This document shows, one piece after another, positions 44,801 through 51,843 of a stretch of 64,000 bases of DNA (position 1 is the first letter of the stretch; each line of letters begins with the position of its first letter). The notes beneath the pieces were generated by a model. The model did not search any database. It was not told the origin of the DNA and saw only the letters and a program-made list of their open reading frames with translations. The stretch is from an uncultured Prevotella sp. (GTDB taxonomy: Bacteria > Bacteroidota > Bacteroidia > Bacteroidales > Bacteroidaceae): contig CAMHAM010000015.1 in NCBI GenBank assembly GCA_946183415.1, forward strand, positions 1 through 64,000, in the 5' to 3' direction. The translations under genes were made by a program, and so were the position numbers.

Positions 44801-46255
44801 GATGTCTTGCGAACTCTTATCCGTTTCCACATATTCCTTCTGATAAGGCTTCTGAAACTGCATGAACCAATGCTCTGTACTATTCTTGTCTGGTATCACT
44901 GTCAATGCATAGTTGGTAGTACCCCCTTCTAAAGCCTCACTGCCTAGCACGAAGTTCTTGGCAAGCGTCTCGAAACCATCCTTACTCTCGATGAAATAGT
45001 AGCGGTTTCCCGTCAGATAGACATGTTTGCCACTGTTGTCATCGGGGGCGATAACCAGTGAATAACTCAGATTAGGATTGTACATTCCTTCTCTTTCAGT
45101 CCAGCAGGCCTGTCCTTGGGTACTCCATGTATCACCACTGTCATGGGAATAATAGATCAGGCGACGCCCCCCAGAGGCAGTAGTCAGCACATAGACGTTC
45201 TCCCCCTTGGCGGCAATCATGCCATCGCCACCATCAGACTCAGGCAGATCAACAACGTCTTTCCATGTAACACCAAAGTCTTCAGACTTTTGATAAAGTG
45301 TATGTGAATAGTCGTCCTTACTTTCCTTCCCGCCAGGATTTCCTTGATACATCACATGAATGGTGTTACCAACTATAGCCATTTGGGGATGATCATTATA
45401 GGAATTTCCGTTTCCTCCATGCATAACGTCTGGATAGGCATAAGGATTCCCGTCACTATGCAGTGGAGCCACCTGTTTTGTGGACATCGTGTTACCGTCG
45501 GATGTAGTAATAAGCAAATGACCGTACTTGAGGTTATAATACCAATAGTAGCCATGAGTCATTGACACCCAATGACCGTTGCTGACCTTTAAGCCATAGA
45601 AGCCCGGTTTATCTCCAGAAGGATCGATGGTCTGCGTTAGACTACTGAAATTATAGCCACCATCTTTTGATGTATAATAAACAATGTCATTGCCATTCTT
45701 CGGTGCAGCGATTACCACCATGTCACCATCACAGTCAATTTGCGAACCACGATAACTTTGATAACTATCACTTAGTTTTCCAATGACTGTTTGGTTAAAG
45801 CTGTTTCCACCATCATCAGAACGGACATAAAGAATCCTCCACTTTCCCTCCGAATCGGCATCATCTCTATCTATCACGGCAATATGTATATGCCCGTTGT
45901 TTACAGCCACCAGTTTGTTGATCACACCAGAGTTAATGTTCATAAAATCATTTGTATGGGTTGTCACCAGTAACTTGGCATCATCCCATGTCTTTCCGAG
46001 ATCAGTAGACCGACGATACCAGATACCGTATGTATCATCTTTTTGTTTCGCGAACTCAACCCAAAGTAGATGGATCGTGTTACCATCAATTTCCACCTGC
46101 ATTTTCTGATGGTTACTCGTTTTGTCTTCAGTATAGCCATCGGTCAGGTTTACCCAGTTGCCGTAATTACTCGGCAACGAGTCTCTTGAAACGTCTGCCA
46201 TTATTTCTATCGGCAAAGCTAACAACAGTAGGATTAATAAATTCAGTTTTCTCAT
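40778..46255 (-). CDS. Giant secreted protein: Asp-box (sialidase-like) propeller, LamG domain, tandem C-terminal modules
   Basis: 1825 residues. Signal peptide LLILLLLALPIEIMA. About 20-480: propeller with at least five Asp boxes (STDLGKTWDD, SDDGGNSFN, SKDGGYNFS, SEDFGVTWKD, SHDSGDTWS), as in sialidases and other BNR proteins. About 500-730: concanavalin/LamG_3-like domain (EVWMRYDALGSFQI ... KWHHVALTYDAS ... ARLYINGMLVAS). About 750-1190: unrecognised, with a Gly/Ala-rich segment. About 1200-1340: DUF11-like domain (SYDPNEMIGPYGY ... YTITYENKSTATAPA). Modules A/B from about 1469 are more diverged than the other pairs. Tail WYTLQGQRVAKPGKGLYI...NGKLVIVR. Sialidase activity is not certain: I did not see a clear FRIP motif or arginine triad. 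Divergent from the multi-TM AraC gene; regulated promoter inferred. Confidence 0.88.
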   Translation of the reverse strand: MRKLNLLILLLLALPIEIMADVSRDSLPSNYGNWVNLTDGYTEDKTSNHQKMQVEIDGNTIHLLWVEFAKQKDDTYGIWYRRSTDLGKTWDDAKLLVTTHTNDFMNINSGVINKLVAVNNGHIHIAVIDRDDADSEGKWRILYVRSDDGGNSFNQTVIGKLSDSYQSYRGSQIDCDGDMVVIAAPKNGNDIVYYTSKDGGYNFSSLTQTIDPSGDKPGFYGLKVSNGHWVSMTHGYYWYYNLKYGHLLITTSDGNTMSTKQVAPLHSDGNPYAYPDVMHGGNGNSYNDHPQMAIVGNTIHVMYQGNPGGKESKDDYSHTLYQKSEDFGVTWKDVVDLPESDGGDGMIAAKGENVYVLTTASGGRRLIYYSHDSGDTWSTQGQACWTEREGMYNPNLSYSLVIAPDDNSGKHVYLTGNRYYFIESKDGFETLAKNFVLGSEALEGGTTNYALTVIPDKNSTEHWFMQFQKPYQKEYVETDKSSQDICYRRVEPEPDPSGTKALNLTDEKMIDYRVVIPMTPSLALKKAMTVEVWMRYDALGSFQIAGTSEAASHLTSQYNGGWYIQAGNWYGNYGYFEGGLRTDKSTDGIGVRINNPDAFKIYKMNKWHHVALTYDASAGENNARLYINGMLVASKTVVGDILVGANPISLGTADGYGCKGLLDHFAMFDRALTLEELQEHITQMPTGKEKGCVCLLNFDGTLKDMSGHGNDGVALLDVDFVEHEGIHPPKPDFDAAKDITGRNVTMVDNTESGKAVWWYMDKGPDYYARYVSDTTRHPSLKDLDPGIITINMAACSDNAYAAITKKVLIGGLSKVEPLTSGQEAGVRLTIQGGYDLTYSKQPKVLLHKGGTVIEGKWMVESGYDSKKVESPDDLAKALFNLSNAESGIYDVVVNNDTLYNAFTVEKSEEPEVWMHVNGWNKQLWNKWKNYSIDYGNKSNVPAYNVPIFIMVSDRKKTVDVSFDFDYELCNPALDDYGQNLSKSLGDHVMAYDESLGDSVRVYSFMIPYIAPNSTGTKTFRIRHRPEEDASSTRGSQRLEPRYVENREFVDIIFWAEDPWGPYDPDAPNPYEKSGTRAPYTMEQGECVAKELGTALLETAIGFVPGVNCMYAIGKTAYQSATEVEKPWSTFGSNYLSTFFSCCEDLIPGAALAQAAFTLGSMAWSLYSAGSSMNDCLKGKPQKLRVKGVGSYDPNEMIGPYGYDDNAHYIQTIGSMGYTITYENKSTATAPAHEVYVTDKLDLSKYDPESFAFTSFGWADTTLVVGGSYTKDFTRDVKYKVNGQDIIVRVSGTFDKETGDANWSMVSLDKNGKEIEDPDLGYLLPNNADHVGEGFVTFSINHKPNPTTGSTISNKATIVFDANAPIETNVFVNTFDTDYPTSKITKSEVSGSDLVLTMEGNDATSGVASYDLYVFKNGGEAEVLAYGVTENQYTLPYVEGTRYAFCTIATDHVGLKEAKDIKAEYTHSEGTMDITLGASGKTSYCGSKSLDFSYSDEIKAYIATGYDADEGIIWLTRVKDVPAGTPILIKGEANKTYDVPMTNSQNSYYTNMFKGNTTGDKIQVQETDGDLVNYYLSGDGTFKSVKNYVNIANNKSYLQLPGTFKPAEAGATQTVKIGSIGKASYAAPVDLDFTNVEGLKAFTATGYDKSTKTIWLTRVMKVQKGEGVLLKGIEGDYQIPSVGVQSSYKNMFIGNTSGNEIQVQETSEDGSQTNYYLKGDGSFVSVNGYVNIKNNKCYLALPTSMVSVAASTRSSADSFIFEEPEIIKLPISFRSLDNDGDGTTSIKDLTPVLSEDEGAWYTLQGQRVAKPGKGLYIKNGKLVIVR

Positions 46256-46280
46256 ATTTTGTAGTTTTAAAATTAATGTT

Positions 46281-46346
46281 GCAAATATAAAAATTATGGT
46301 CGAAAGAGGCCGTGCAAATTCACAAAACTATCGTGCAAATTCACAA
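46281..46346 (-). promoter_or_regulatory. Promoter of the 40778-46255 gene with AraC-type direct repeats
   Basis: The -7 box TATATTTGC (46289-46281) has no TTG at -33. A 15-bp sequence CGTGCAAATTCACAA at 46311-46325 abuts that position and is repeated perfectly at 46332-46346, exactly 21 bp apart in the same orientation. The divergent neighbour is an AraC-family gene. This is the expected layout of an activator-dependent promoter. Confidence 0.75.
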
Positions 46347-46415
46347 TTTTCTTTAAATGGCGGATTTTTATGGTACTTTTTTCAAAAAATACAACCGTTA
46401 TATCATAATTATGTT

Positions 46416-46424
46416 TAAATTTGC
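46416..46424 (+). promoter_or_regulatory. -7 box of the multi-TM AraC gene
   Basis: TAAATTTGC, ending 4 nt before the ATG at 46429. No TTG is seen at the usual distance. A very short leader is implied. Confidence 0.5.
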
Positions 46425-46428
46425 ACAC

Positions 46429-47565
46429 ATGATTCATGAAATCATTATAACAATGCCGTTGATGGTCTGTGGCATCCTCACGGTGCTTCTTGGGCTCAGT
46501 CTCATTAGCAAATGGGACAAGCCTAGGTTTGTACTATTACTTTTCATGTTAACAGCATCCCTACTCTATTTGGGACACAGCATCTATTTTTACCATCAGA
46601 TGAAACTGATCACATTTTCAGACACTATCTACAGTTTCTGCAATCCAGCCGTCTTCCCGCTTTTCTTCATTTATATAGAAGAGCTCACGAGGCGCCAAAC
46701 TAACCATCTGAGACAATTTGCATATTTATTGCCATCCATAGTCTGTTGTGTAGCTGTAGGAATCCTTTATGCCCTGATGGATGATGCAGAAACCCACCAA
46801 TTCATCGACCGCCATTTATACCAGAATGATTTTTCATCATTGGGAGGACTGGCTTGGTGGCAGGGACTCGTACACATGTTGATAAAGATTATCTTTGCAC
46901 TGGAGATCCCCCTTATATTTGTTCTAAGCTGGCGATATATCAGACAATACAATCTTACTATCGAGAACTATTATTCCAATACAGAGGGAAAGCTGCTTTC
47001 AAAAATCCATTTCCTGCTCACCCTTTTCACAGCAGCAGCATTCATATCTTTTATCTTTAATATCATCGGGCGATATCAGTTTGCTAATTCTTTCTGGTTA
47101 TTATTATTACCTTCCATTCTCTTTTCTACGTTATTAATCTTAATCGGTCATGTAGGGCTTCATCAGCAGTTTACTATCAAAGATATCATAGCAGAAGAAA
47201 ACGGACAAGCCCCCACGCCTTCCTCCACCATCAGTCAAGATAAGCTATCAGACTCCATTAAAAAACTGGTTGAGGAAGAAAGACTATATTTGCAGCCTAA
47301 TTTAAAGCTTGATGACCTTGCAAAGCGACTCAATACGAACAGAAATTACGTTTATCAGGCCATTAATATTAAGATGGGAGTGTCGTTTACGAATTATATC
47401 AACCAGAAACGTATAGAATATGCCGTACAACAAATGGTAGAAAACCCGAAAGCACTCTTGACGGATATAACCCAGAAATCGGGATTTACGTCAACGAGTG
47501 CTTTCTATAGGAATTTCAAAACCTTAATTGGTTGTTCACCTAAGGAATACCTACAAAGACTTTAG
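46429..47565 (+). CDS. Membrane-bound AraC-family regulator with multi-TM N-terminal domain
   Basis: 378 residues from MIHEIIITMPLMVCGILTVL. The open frame begins at 46357, but that start precedes the -7 box. Six or seven hydrophobic segments fill residues 1-260 (VLLLFMLTASLLYLGHSIYF, FISFIFNIIG, FWLLLLPSILFSTLLILIGH). A C-terminal AraC/HTH_18 domain follows (LDDLAKRLNTNRNYVYQAIN ... LTDITQKSGFTSTSAFYRNF) at about 275-378. Such proteins sense a signal in or across the membrane and bind DNA directly. It is divergent from the Asp-box/LamG gene, whose promoter carries 21-bp-spaced repeats, and convergent with the 47570-49987 gene (4-nt gap). Confidence 0.88.
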   Translation: MIHEIIITMPLMVCGILTVLLGLSLISKWDKPRFVLLLFMLTASLLYLGHSIYFYHQMKLITFSDTIYSFCNPAVFPLFFIYIEELTRRQTNHLRQFAYLLPSIVCCVAVGILYALMDDAETHQFIDRHLYQNDFSSLGGLAWWQGLVHMLIKIIFALEIPLIFVLSWRYIRQYNLTIENYYSNTEGKLLSKIHFLLTLFTAAAFISFIFNIIGRYQFANSFWLLLLPSILFSTLLILIGHVGLHQQFTIKDIIAEENGQAPTPSSTISQDKLSDSIKKLVEEERLYLQPNLKLDDLAKRLNTNRNYVYQAINIKMGVSFTNYINQKRIEYAVQQMVENPKALLTDITQKSGFTSTSAFYRNFKTLIGCSPKEYLQRL

Positions 47566-47569
47566 TATA

Positions 47570-49987
47570 TTATTTAATCACGACCTTTTTACCATTGTGG
47601 ATGTAAAGGCCCTTACCTGGCTTAGCGACGCGCTGGCCCTGGAGTGTGAACCACTCTCCCTCGCCTTCTTCAGCACTTTTCACTTCTTTGATACTTGTGG
47701 TCCCGTCTTCATCATCAAAGCTAACATTGATAGAACGTGTAAATACGAATACACTAAGCGGAAGCTGTAGATAGGCCTTATTCGTTTTGATATTGGCATT
47801 GCCTGTCACACTCACAAAGGAGCCATCTTTACCTGAGAGGTAATAGTTCTTCATATCCCCATCAGTCTCTTCAATTGTTATAGGATCACCTGTATTGCCC
47901 ACAAAGAAGTTTGCATAGGCAGATCTCACATTTGTTACAGGAATGGGATGAGCTCCTTCATCTCCCTTCACCAAGATTCCAGTACCAGCAGGAACATTCA
48001 TGACACGAGTCAGCCAGATGGTCTTTGTAAGATCGTCATAGCCTGTAGCCGTATAAGCCTTGACATTCGCCACATTCGAGAAGTCGAGATCATACTCACT
48101 GCAATAGGTCGTCTTACCTATCGAACCGATAGTGATAACAACTGAATTTTCTTGAGGAGTGAAAGTACCAGTGATGATGACATCCTCTGCTGGCATCGTC
48201 GCTGGAATAGTACTCCATCCCGAGAAAATGAAACCATCTTTCTTAGGCTCTGGTTCTGGTGTAATGGCTGCGCCCTCAAATATGTCATATGTCTTATAAA
48301 CCTCATCGTCTACCTTATATGTCAACTTATGAGTTGCAACAACAGCCAGCGGTACAATTTCCTTGAATGTACTCCATGGAAGGGCTGCCTTATAAGCTTC
48401 CTCACTAACAGCCGGTACATGCAAGGTAATATAATCAGGATAAGAATCATTAAATGCATCAGCAAGCGTATTTGGTACTTTTTCTGCGTAAATATAAACA
48501 TTCTCCAGCTTTTCGCATGAAGCGAAAGCATAGGTACTAATCAAACTGACAGAAAGACCGATATTCAATGTGGTCAACTCTGTACATCCCATAAACGCAG
48601 ATCCGCCAATTGTCTTCACACTATTTGGTATCGTTACGGTGGTCAACTTTGGACAGTTTCTAAATGCGTTATTACCAATCTCCACCAATCCCTCAGAGAG
48701 GGATACAGACGACAATGAAGTACAGTTATAGAAGGCTGAACTATTGACATGTGTAACATTGCCAGGAATGGTGACAGAAGTCAGACTGCTACAACCTTCA
48801 AAGGCAAAGTTGTCAATGGTCTGCAAACCAGTACCGATTGTCAGAGAGCTCAAATTACTACAATCTTTGAACACATTAGTTCCAAGAGTCTTCAAACTGT
48901 TAGGAAGAACTATTATGCCCAACTGACCACAACGGAGGAATGCTTCATTATCAATCTTAGTCACTGTCTCAGGAATGGTCACTTTTGCCAGATTAGCACA
49001 ATCCCTGAATACCATACCACCGATAGTCACTACACCTTCTTCGATGGTTACAGAGGTTAAACCAGCACATTCGTTAAATGCTACGCTCTCAATCGTAGTA
49101 ACCGTACCTGGGATAGTCATCGATGTCAGGCTCTTACAACCATCAAAGGCAGAACCGTCAATTTTGGTCACACTAGCAGGAATCGTGAAGGAGGCAAGAG
49201 ATGAACAGCCTTTGAATGTGCTGTTAGGAATTGTGGTCCATGTATTGGGAATTGTAACACTAACAAGATTGGGACAATCATGGAATATGCCATTGCCAGC
49301 AGTAGTAACACTGGCGGGGATGGTCATGGTCGTCAGACCTGAGCACTCATAAAAAGCAGAGTTCCCGATTTCAGTTACACTCTCAGGTATAGTAAAGGCA
49401 GTAAGAGACTGACAGCCTCTAAAAGCATAATCACCGATTCTAGTCACACCTGCGGGAAGAGTGATGGATGCCAGACTGCTACAATTATGGAAAAGATAGT
49501 TTTCGATAACCGTCAGATTTGAGGGAAGTGTTATAGACTCCAACTTAGTACAACCAGTAAAGGCATATTCACCGATACTTGTTACATTGTCGGGAATCGT
49601 GATAGTAGGCAGACTCTCACACTCGAAGAAAGCTCTCACTCCAATGGCCTTCACACCACTGCCTATCGTCACTGAGGTAAGTCCACTACAGCGCCAAAAA
49701 GCATTTTCACCAATAGACGTAACACTATTAGCAATGGTTACAGCTGTCAGACTCTTAGAACTGGAAAAGGCATCTTTCTGAATAGTTGTCACATCATAGG
49801 TAACATCCTCATACGTCACTTTCTCAGGAATCGATACCGTTCCTGAATACGGATTCGCTCCTGATGATACTTCTGCAACCTTGGCTTTACTGATCAGATT
49901 GTAATAGATACCATTAATCTCAACTACTGCTGCACCTGAATATAAGGCTAAAGACAGCATGGATAATAATAAGTATAATTTCCTCAT
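47570..49987 (-). CDS. BspA-like LRR_5 surface protein with one C-terminal module
   Basis: 805 residues. Signal peptide MRKLYLLLSMLSLALYSGAA. About 45-540: very regular 23-residue LRR_5 repeats (SVTIPGNVTHVNSSAFYNCT). About 560-612: InlB/Flg_new-like beta segment (YKVDDEVYKTYDIFEGAAIT ... FIFSGWSTIPATMP). About 615-745: one module (TIGSIGKTTYCSEYDLDFSN). Tail WFTLQGQRVAKPGKGLYI...NGKKVVIK. This is the simplest example of the island's architecture. Composite promoter at 50028-50059. Convergent with the AraC gene, and there is no visible terminator in the 4-nt gap. Confidence 0.92.
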   Translation of the reverse strand: MRKLYLLLSMLSLALYSGAAVVEINGIYYNLISKAKVAEVSSGANPYSGTVSIPEKVTYEDVTYDVTTIQKDAFSSSKSLTAVTIANSVTSIGENAFWRCSGLTSVTIGSGVKAIGVRAFFECESLPTITIPDNVTSIGEYAFTGCTKLESITLPSNLTVIENYLFHNCSSLASITLPAGVTRIGDYAFRGCQSLTAFTIPESVTEIGNSAFYECSGLTTMTIPASVTTAGNGIFHDCPNLVSVTIPNTWTTIPNSTFKGCSSLASFTIPASVTKIDGSAFDGCKSLTSMTIPGTVTTIESVAFNECAGLTSVTIEEGVVTIGGMVFRDCANLAKVTIPETVTKIDNEAFLRCGQLGIIVLPNSLKTLGTNVFKDCSNLSSLTIGTGLQTIDNFAFEGCSSLTSVTIPGNVTHVNSSAFYNCTSLSSVSLSEGLVEIGNNAFRNCPKLTTVTIPNSVKTIGGSAFMGCTELTTLNIGLSVSLISTYAFASCEKLENVYIYAEKVPNTLADAFNDSYPDYITLHVPAVSEEAYKAALPWSTFKEIVPLAVVATHKLTYKVDDEVYKTYDIFEGAAITPEPEPKKDGFIFSGWSTIPATMPAEDVIITGTFTPQENSVVITIGSIGKTTYCSEYDLDFSNVANVKAYTATGYDDLTKTIWLTRVMNVPAGTGILVKGDEGAHPIPVTNVRSAYANFFVGNTGDPITIEETDGDMKNYYLSGKDGSFVSVTGNANIKTNKAYLQLPLSVFVFTRSINVSFDDEDGTTSIKEVKSAEEGEGEWFTLQGQRVAKPGKGLYIHNGKKVVIK

Positions 49988-50027
49988 ATCGGTATAATTA
50001 TTTGGTTGTTAATTGTTTTATACAGCG

Positions 50028-50059
50028 GCAAAGATAAGAAAAAATCCCGAAACCTCCAA
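50028..50059 (-). promoter_or_regulatory. Promoter of the 47570-49987 gene, embedded in terminator
   Basis: Minus strand TTG (50059-50057) in the loop, 20-nt spacer, TATCTTTGC (50036-50028). Confidence 0.8.
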
Positions 50060-50076
50060 ATGTTTCGGGATTTTTT
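50039..50076 (-). terminator. Terminator of the bamD-rpoZ-DUF4293 operon
   Basis: 15-bp stem (A-tract plus ATCCCGAAAC / GTTTCGGGAT plus T-tract), loop ctccaaat, 22 nt beyond the DUF4293 stop. It shows that the hairpin family also ends housekeeping operons. Confidence 0.85.
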
Positions 50077-50098
50077 ATAAATATAATAAGGTATAAAG

Positions 50099-50560
50099 TT
50101 ACCTGATCCTGTCCATCGAGCGGACGAGCTTCTCGTCGGCAATGATGCCTCGACGGGCGAGAAAATAGCAGATCAGGGAGATGGCAGGGAAGACGGCAGG
50201 CCACGTAGGACGGAAGTCAACTGCTCCCCAGGCCTTATCACCCCCCATCTGAGCTATGACGAAGTAGCAGACATACCATCCAATCACCAACAACATATTG
50301 AACAGACAGAAGAGTGCCTGCATCTTGCGGTTATGATATATAAATATGGTATAGGTGGCGATGGCGGCTGTGGGCAGAAGGATAGCCAGCAGTGGCCAGC
50401 ATTCAAAGTGGTGTTTACCCAGAGGGTCTGTATACCACAGGTTATAGAGACGTGCCACCTCGAGCCCTTCGACCTTGAAGGAACCTATCTGCATACAAAG
50501 ACAGATGACGGTCATAATGATGGCCGCCATCAGATATAATGTCTGTTTACGCTGTATCAT
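50099..50560 (-). CDS. DUF4293 family membrane protein
   Basis: 153 residues, four predicted TM helices (TLYLMAAIIMTVICLCMQIG; LLAILLPTAAIATYTIFIYH; ALFCLFNMLLVIGWYVCYFV; AVFPAISLICYFLARRGI). The opening MIQRKQTLYLM is typical of the Bacteroidota DUF4293 family. It is last in the operon, 11 nt after rpoZ. Function unknown. Confidence 0.85.
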   Translation of the reverse strand: MIQRKQTLYLMAAIIMTVICLCMQIGSFKVEGLEVARLYNLWYTDPLGKHHFECWPLLAILLPTAAIATYTIFIYHNRKMQALFCLFNMLLVIGWYVCYFVIAQMGGDKAWGAVDFRPTWPAVFPAISLICYFLARRGIIADEKLVRSMDRIR

Positions 50561-50571
50561 GACAATGGGGA

Positions 50572-50904
50572 TTAGTTCTCCTGATTCTCACGAGAAGGGT
50601 CACGCCAGTATATTTTGTCCTCAATGAACTCCTGAGTGGCCAGCAGTGTCGGCTTCGGCAGCTTCTCGTAATAACGAGAGATCTCTATCTGCTCGCGATT
50701 CTCGAACACCTCCTCCAAAGAGTCGTTGTAAGAAGCAAACTCAGCCAGTTTCTTCGACAGGTCTTCCTTAATCTGAACACTGATCTGATTGGCACGCTTG
50801 GAGATAATGGCAACACTCTCGTAGATATTACCAGTATCCTTGCAGAAGTCCATAATGTTACGGGTCACGGTATTCACCGGTGCTTTTGATTTCTTGTAAT
50901 CCAT
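50572..50904 (-). CDS. rpoZ: RNA polymerase omega subunit
   Basis: 110 residues matching the Bacteroidota form of RpoZ/Rpb6 (NIYESVAIISKRANQISVQI near residues 26-45, the conserved omega core). It stabilises beta-prime during RNA polymerase assembly. It sits 3 nt after bamD, in the bamD-rpoZ-DUF4293 order commonly seen in the order. Confidence 0.88.
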   Translation of the reverse strand: MDYKKSKAPVNTVTRNIMDFCKDTGNIYESVAIISKRANQISVQIKEDLSKKLAEFASYNDSLEEVFENREQIEISRYYEKLPKPTLLATQEFIEDKIYWRDPSRENQEN

Positions 50905-50907
50905 ATC

Positions 50908-51735
50908 CTAATCTTTAATAACTTTTTTACACTTTGCAATATATTTCTGTGCTGTAGCAGCATTCTTCGATTCAGGGAACTCGTTGATAAAGCCATAGCA
51001 CTCATCCTCTGCATCACGGTAACGCTCCAGGCGCTTCTCCTCTGAGCTGTTCTCTGCGAGGTGGAACTTGCTCTTCATGATGAGAACCATGAAATCCTCA
51101 CGCAGACTGCAGTAGGGATAATCCTTCAGACAGTTCTGAGCCGTGATAATGCACGACGTATAGTTGCTCTCTTCGTTGGAGTTGATATTTCCGAAATAGC
51201 CTCCCAGATTGTAATAGAGCTCTGCTGAGAGATACTCTTTCTGAATCAGTTTGTCGTGGAGCTCATACAGACGCTCATTGGCCTGAGCACGCCACTTGGA
51301 TTCTGGATAGAGATCCATGAACTGCTGATAGGCGGTAATGGCACCGTTAGTAGGCGACTGATCCAGACGAGGCTCTGGGGCACTCTGATAGAGCGACTGA
51401 CCTACGTAGAAGGCAGCAGGCTCAGCAAAGAGGCCCCGGGGATAACTCGTGCCATACTTCTTGAATGTGGCAGAAGCCGCCTCATAGTCACGATTGTTAT
51501 ATTGAGCCATACCAAGCATATAGAGACACTCCTGAGCCTCGTCAGTGCCCTTCTTCATCGTGACCACTTCCTCCAATAAAGAAATAGCCTGCTGAAAACG
51601 GCCACTGGCAAAGCACTCCTTAGCGTACTCGTACTTGACTTCGCTATCACCATGCTTGTAGACTGCGTTGAATTCAGAGGCACAACTCGTCATCAACAGA
51701 GCCACACATGAGCCTATCACTAATACTTTTTTCAT
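50908..51735 (-). CDS. bamD: Outer-membrane assembly lipoprotein BamD
   Basis: 275 residues. A lipoprotein signal with lipobox LMTSCAS (Cys about 18) precedes TPR-like helical repeats (AKECFASGRFQQAISLLEEV; GMAQYNNRDYEAASATFKKY; AITAYQQFMDLYPESKWRAQ; YGFINEFPESKNAATAQKYI). BamD is the essential lipoprotein partner of BamA in inserting beta-barrel proteins into the outer membrane. First gene of its operon; promoter at 51745-51775. Confidence 0.93.
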   Translation of the reverse strand: MKKVLVIGSCVALLMTSCASEFNAVYKHGDSEVKYEYAKECFASGRFQQAISLLEEVVTMKKGTDEAQECLYMLGMAQYNNRDYEAASATFKKYGTSYPRGLFAEPAAFYVGQSLYQSAPEPRLDQSPTNGAITAYQQFMDLYPESKWRAQANERLYELHDKLIQKEYLSAELYYNLGGYFGNINSNEESNYTSCIITAQNCLKDYPYCSLREDFMVLIMKSKFHLAENSSEEKRLERYRDAEDECYGFINEFPESKNAATAQKYIAKCKKVIKD

Positions 51736-51744
51736 ATTCGGGGT

Positions 51745-51775
51745 GCAAAGTTACGACTTTTCAAGCAAATAACAA
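51745..51775 (-). promoter_or_regulatory. Promoter of the bamD operon
   Basis: Minus strand TTG (51775-51773, in CTTTG), 19-nt spacer, TAACTTTGC (51753-51745). Confidence 0.8.
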
Positions 51776-51827
51776 AGTATTTTATAAAAATTATGAATTA
51801 GGGATGGCTAATTATGAATATTTTTCG

Positions 51828-51835
51828 TATCTTTG
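51828..51835 (+). promoter_or_regulatory. -7 box of uvrB
   Basis: TATCTTTG, 8 nt before the chosen ATG, which implies a leader of only about 5 nt. No clear -33 TTG. Confidence 0.6.
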
Positions 51836-51843
51836 TCACCCAA

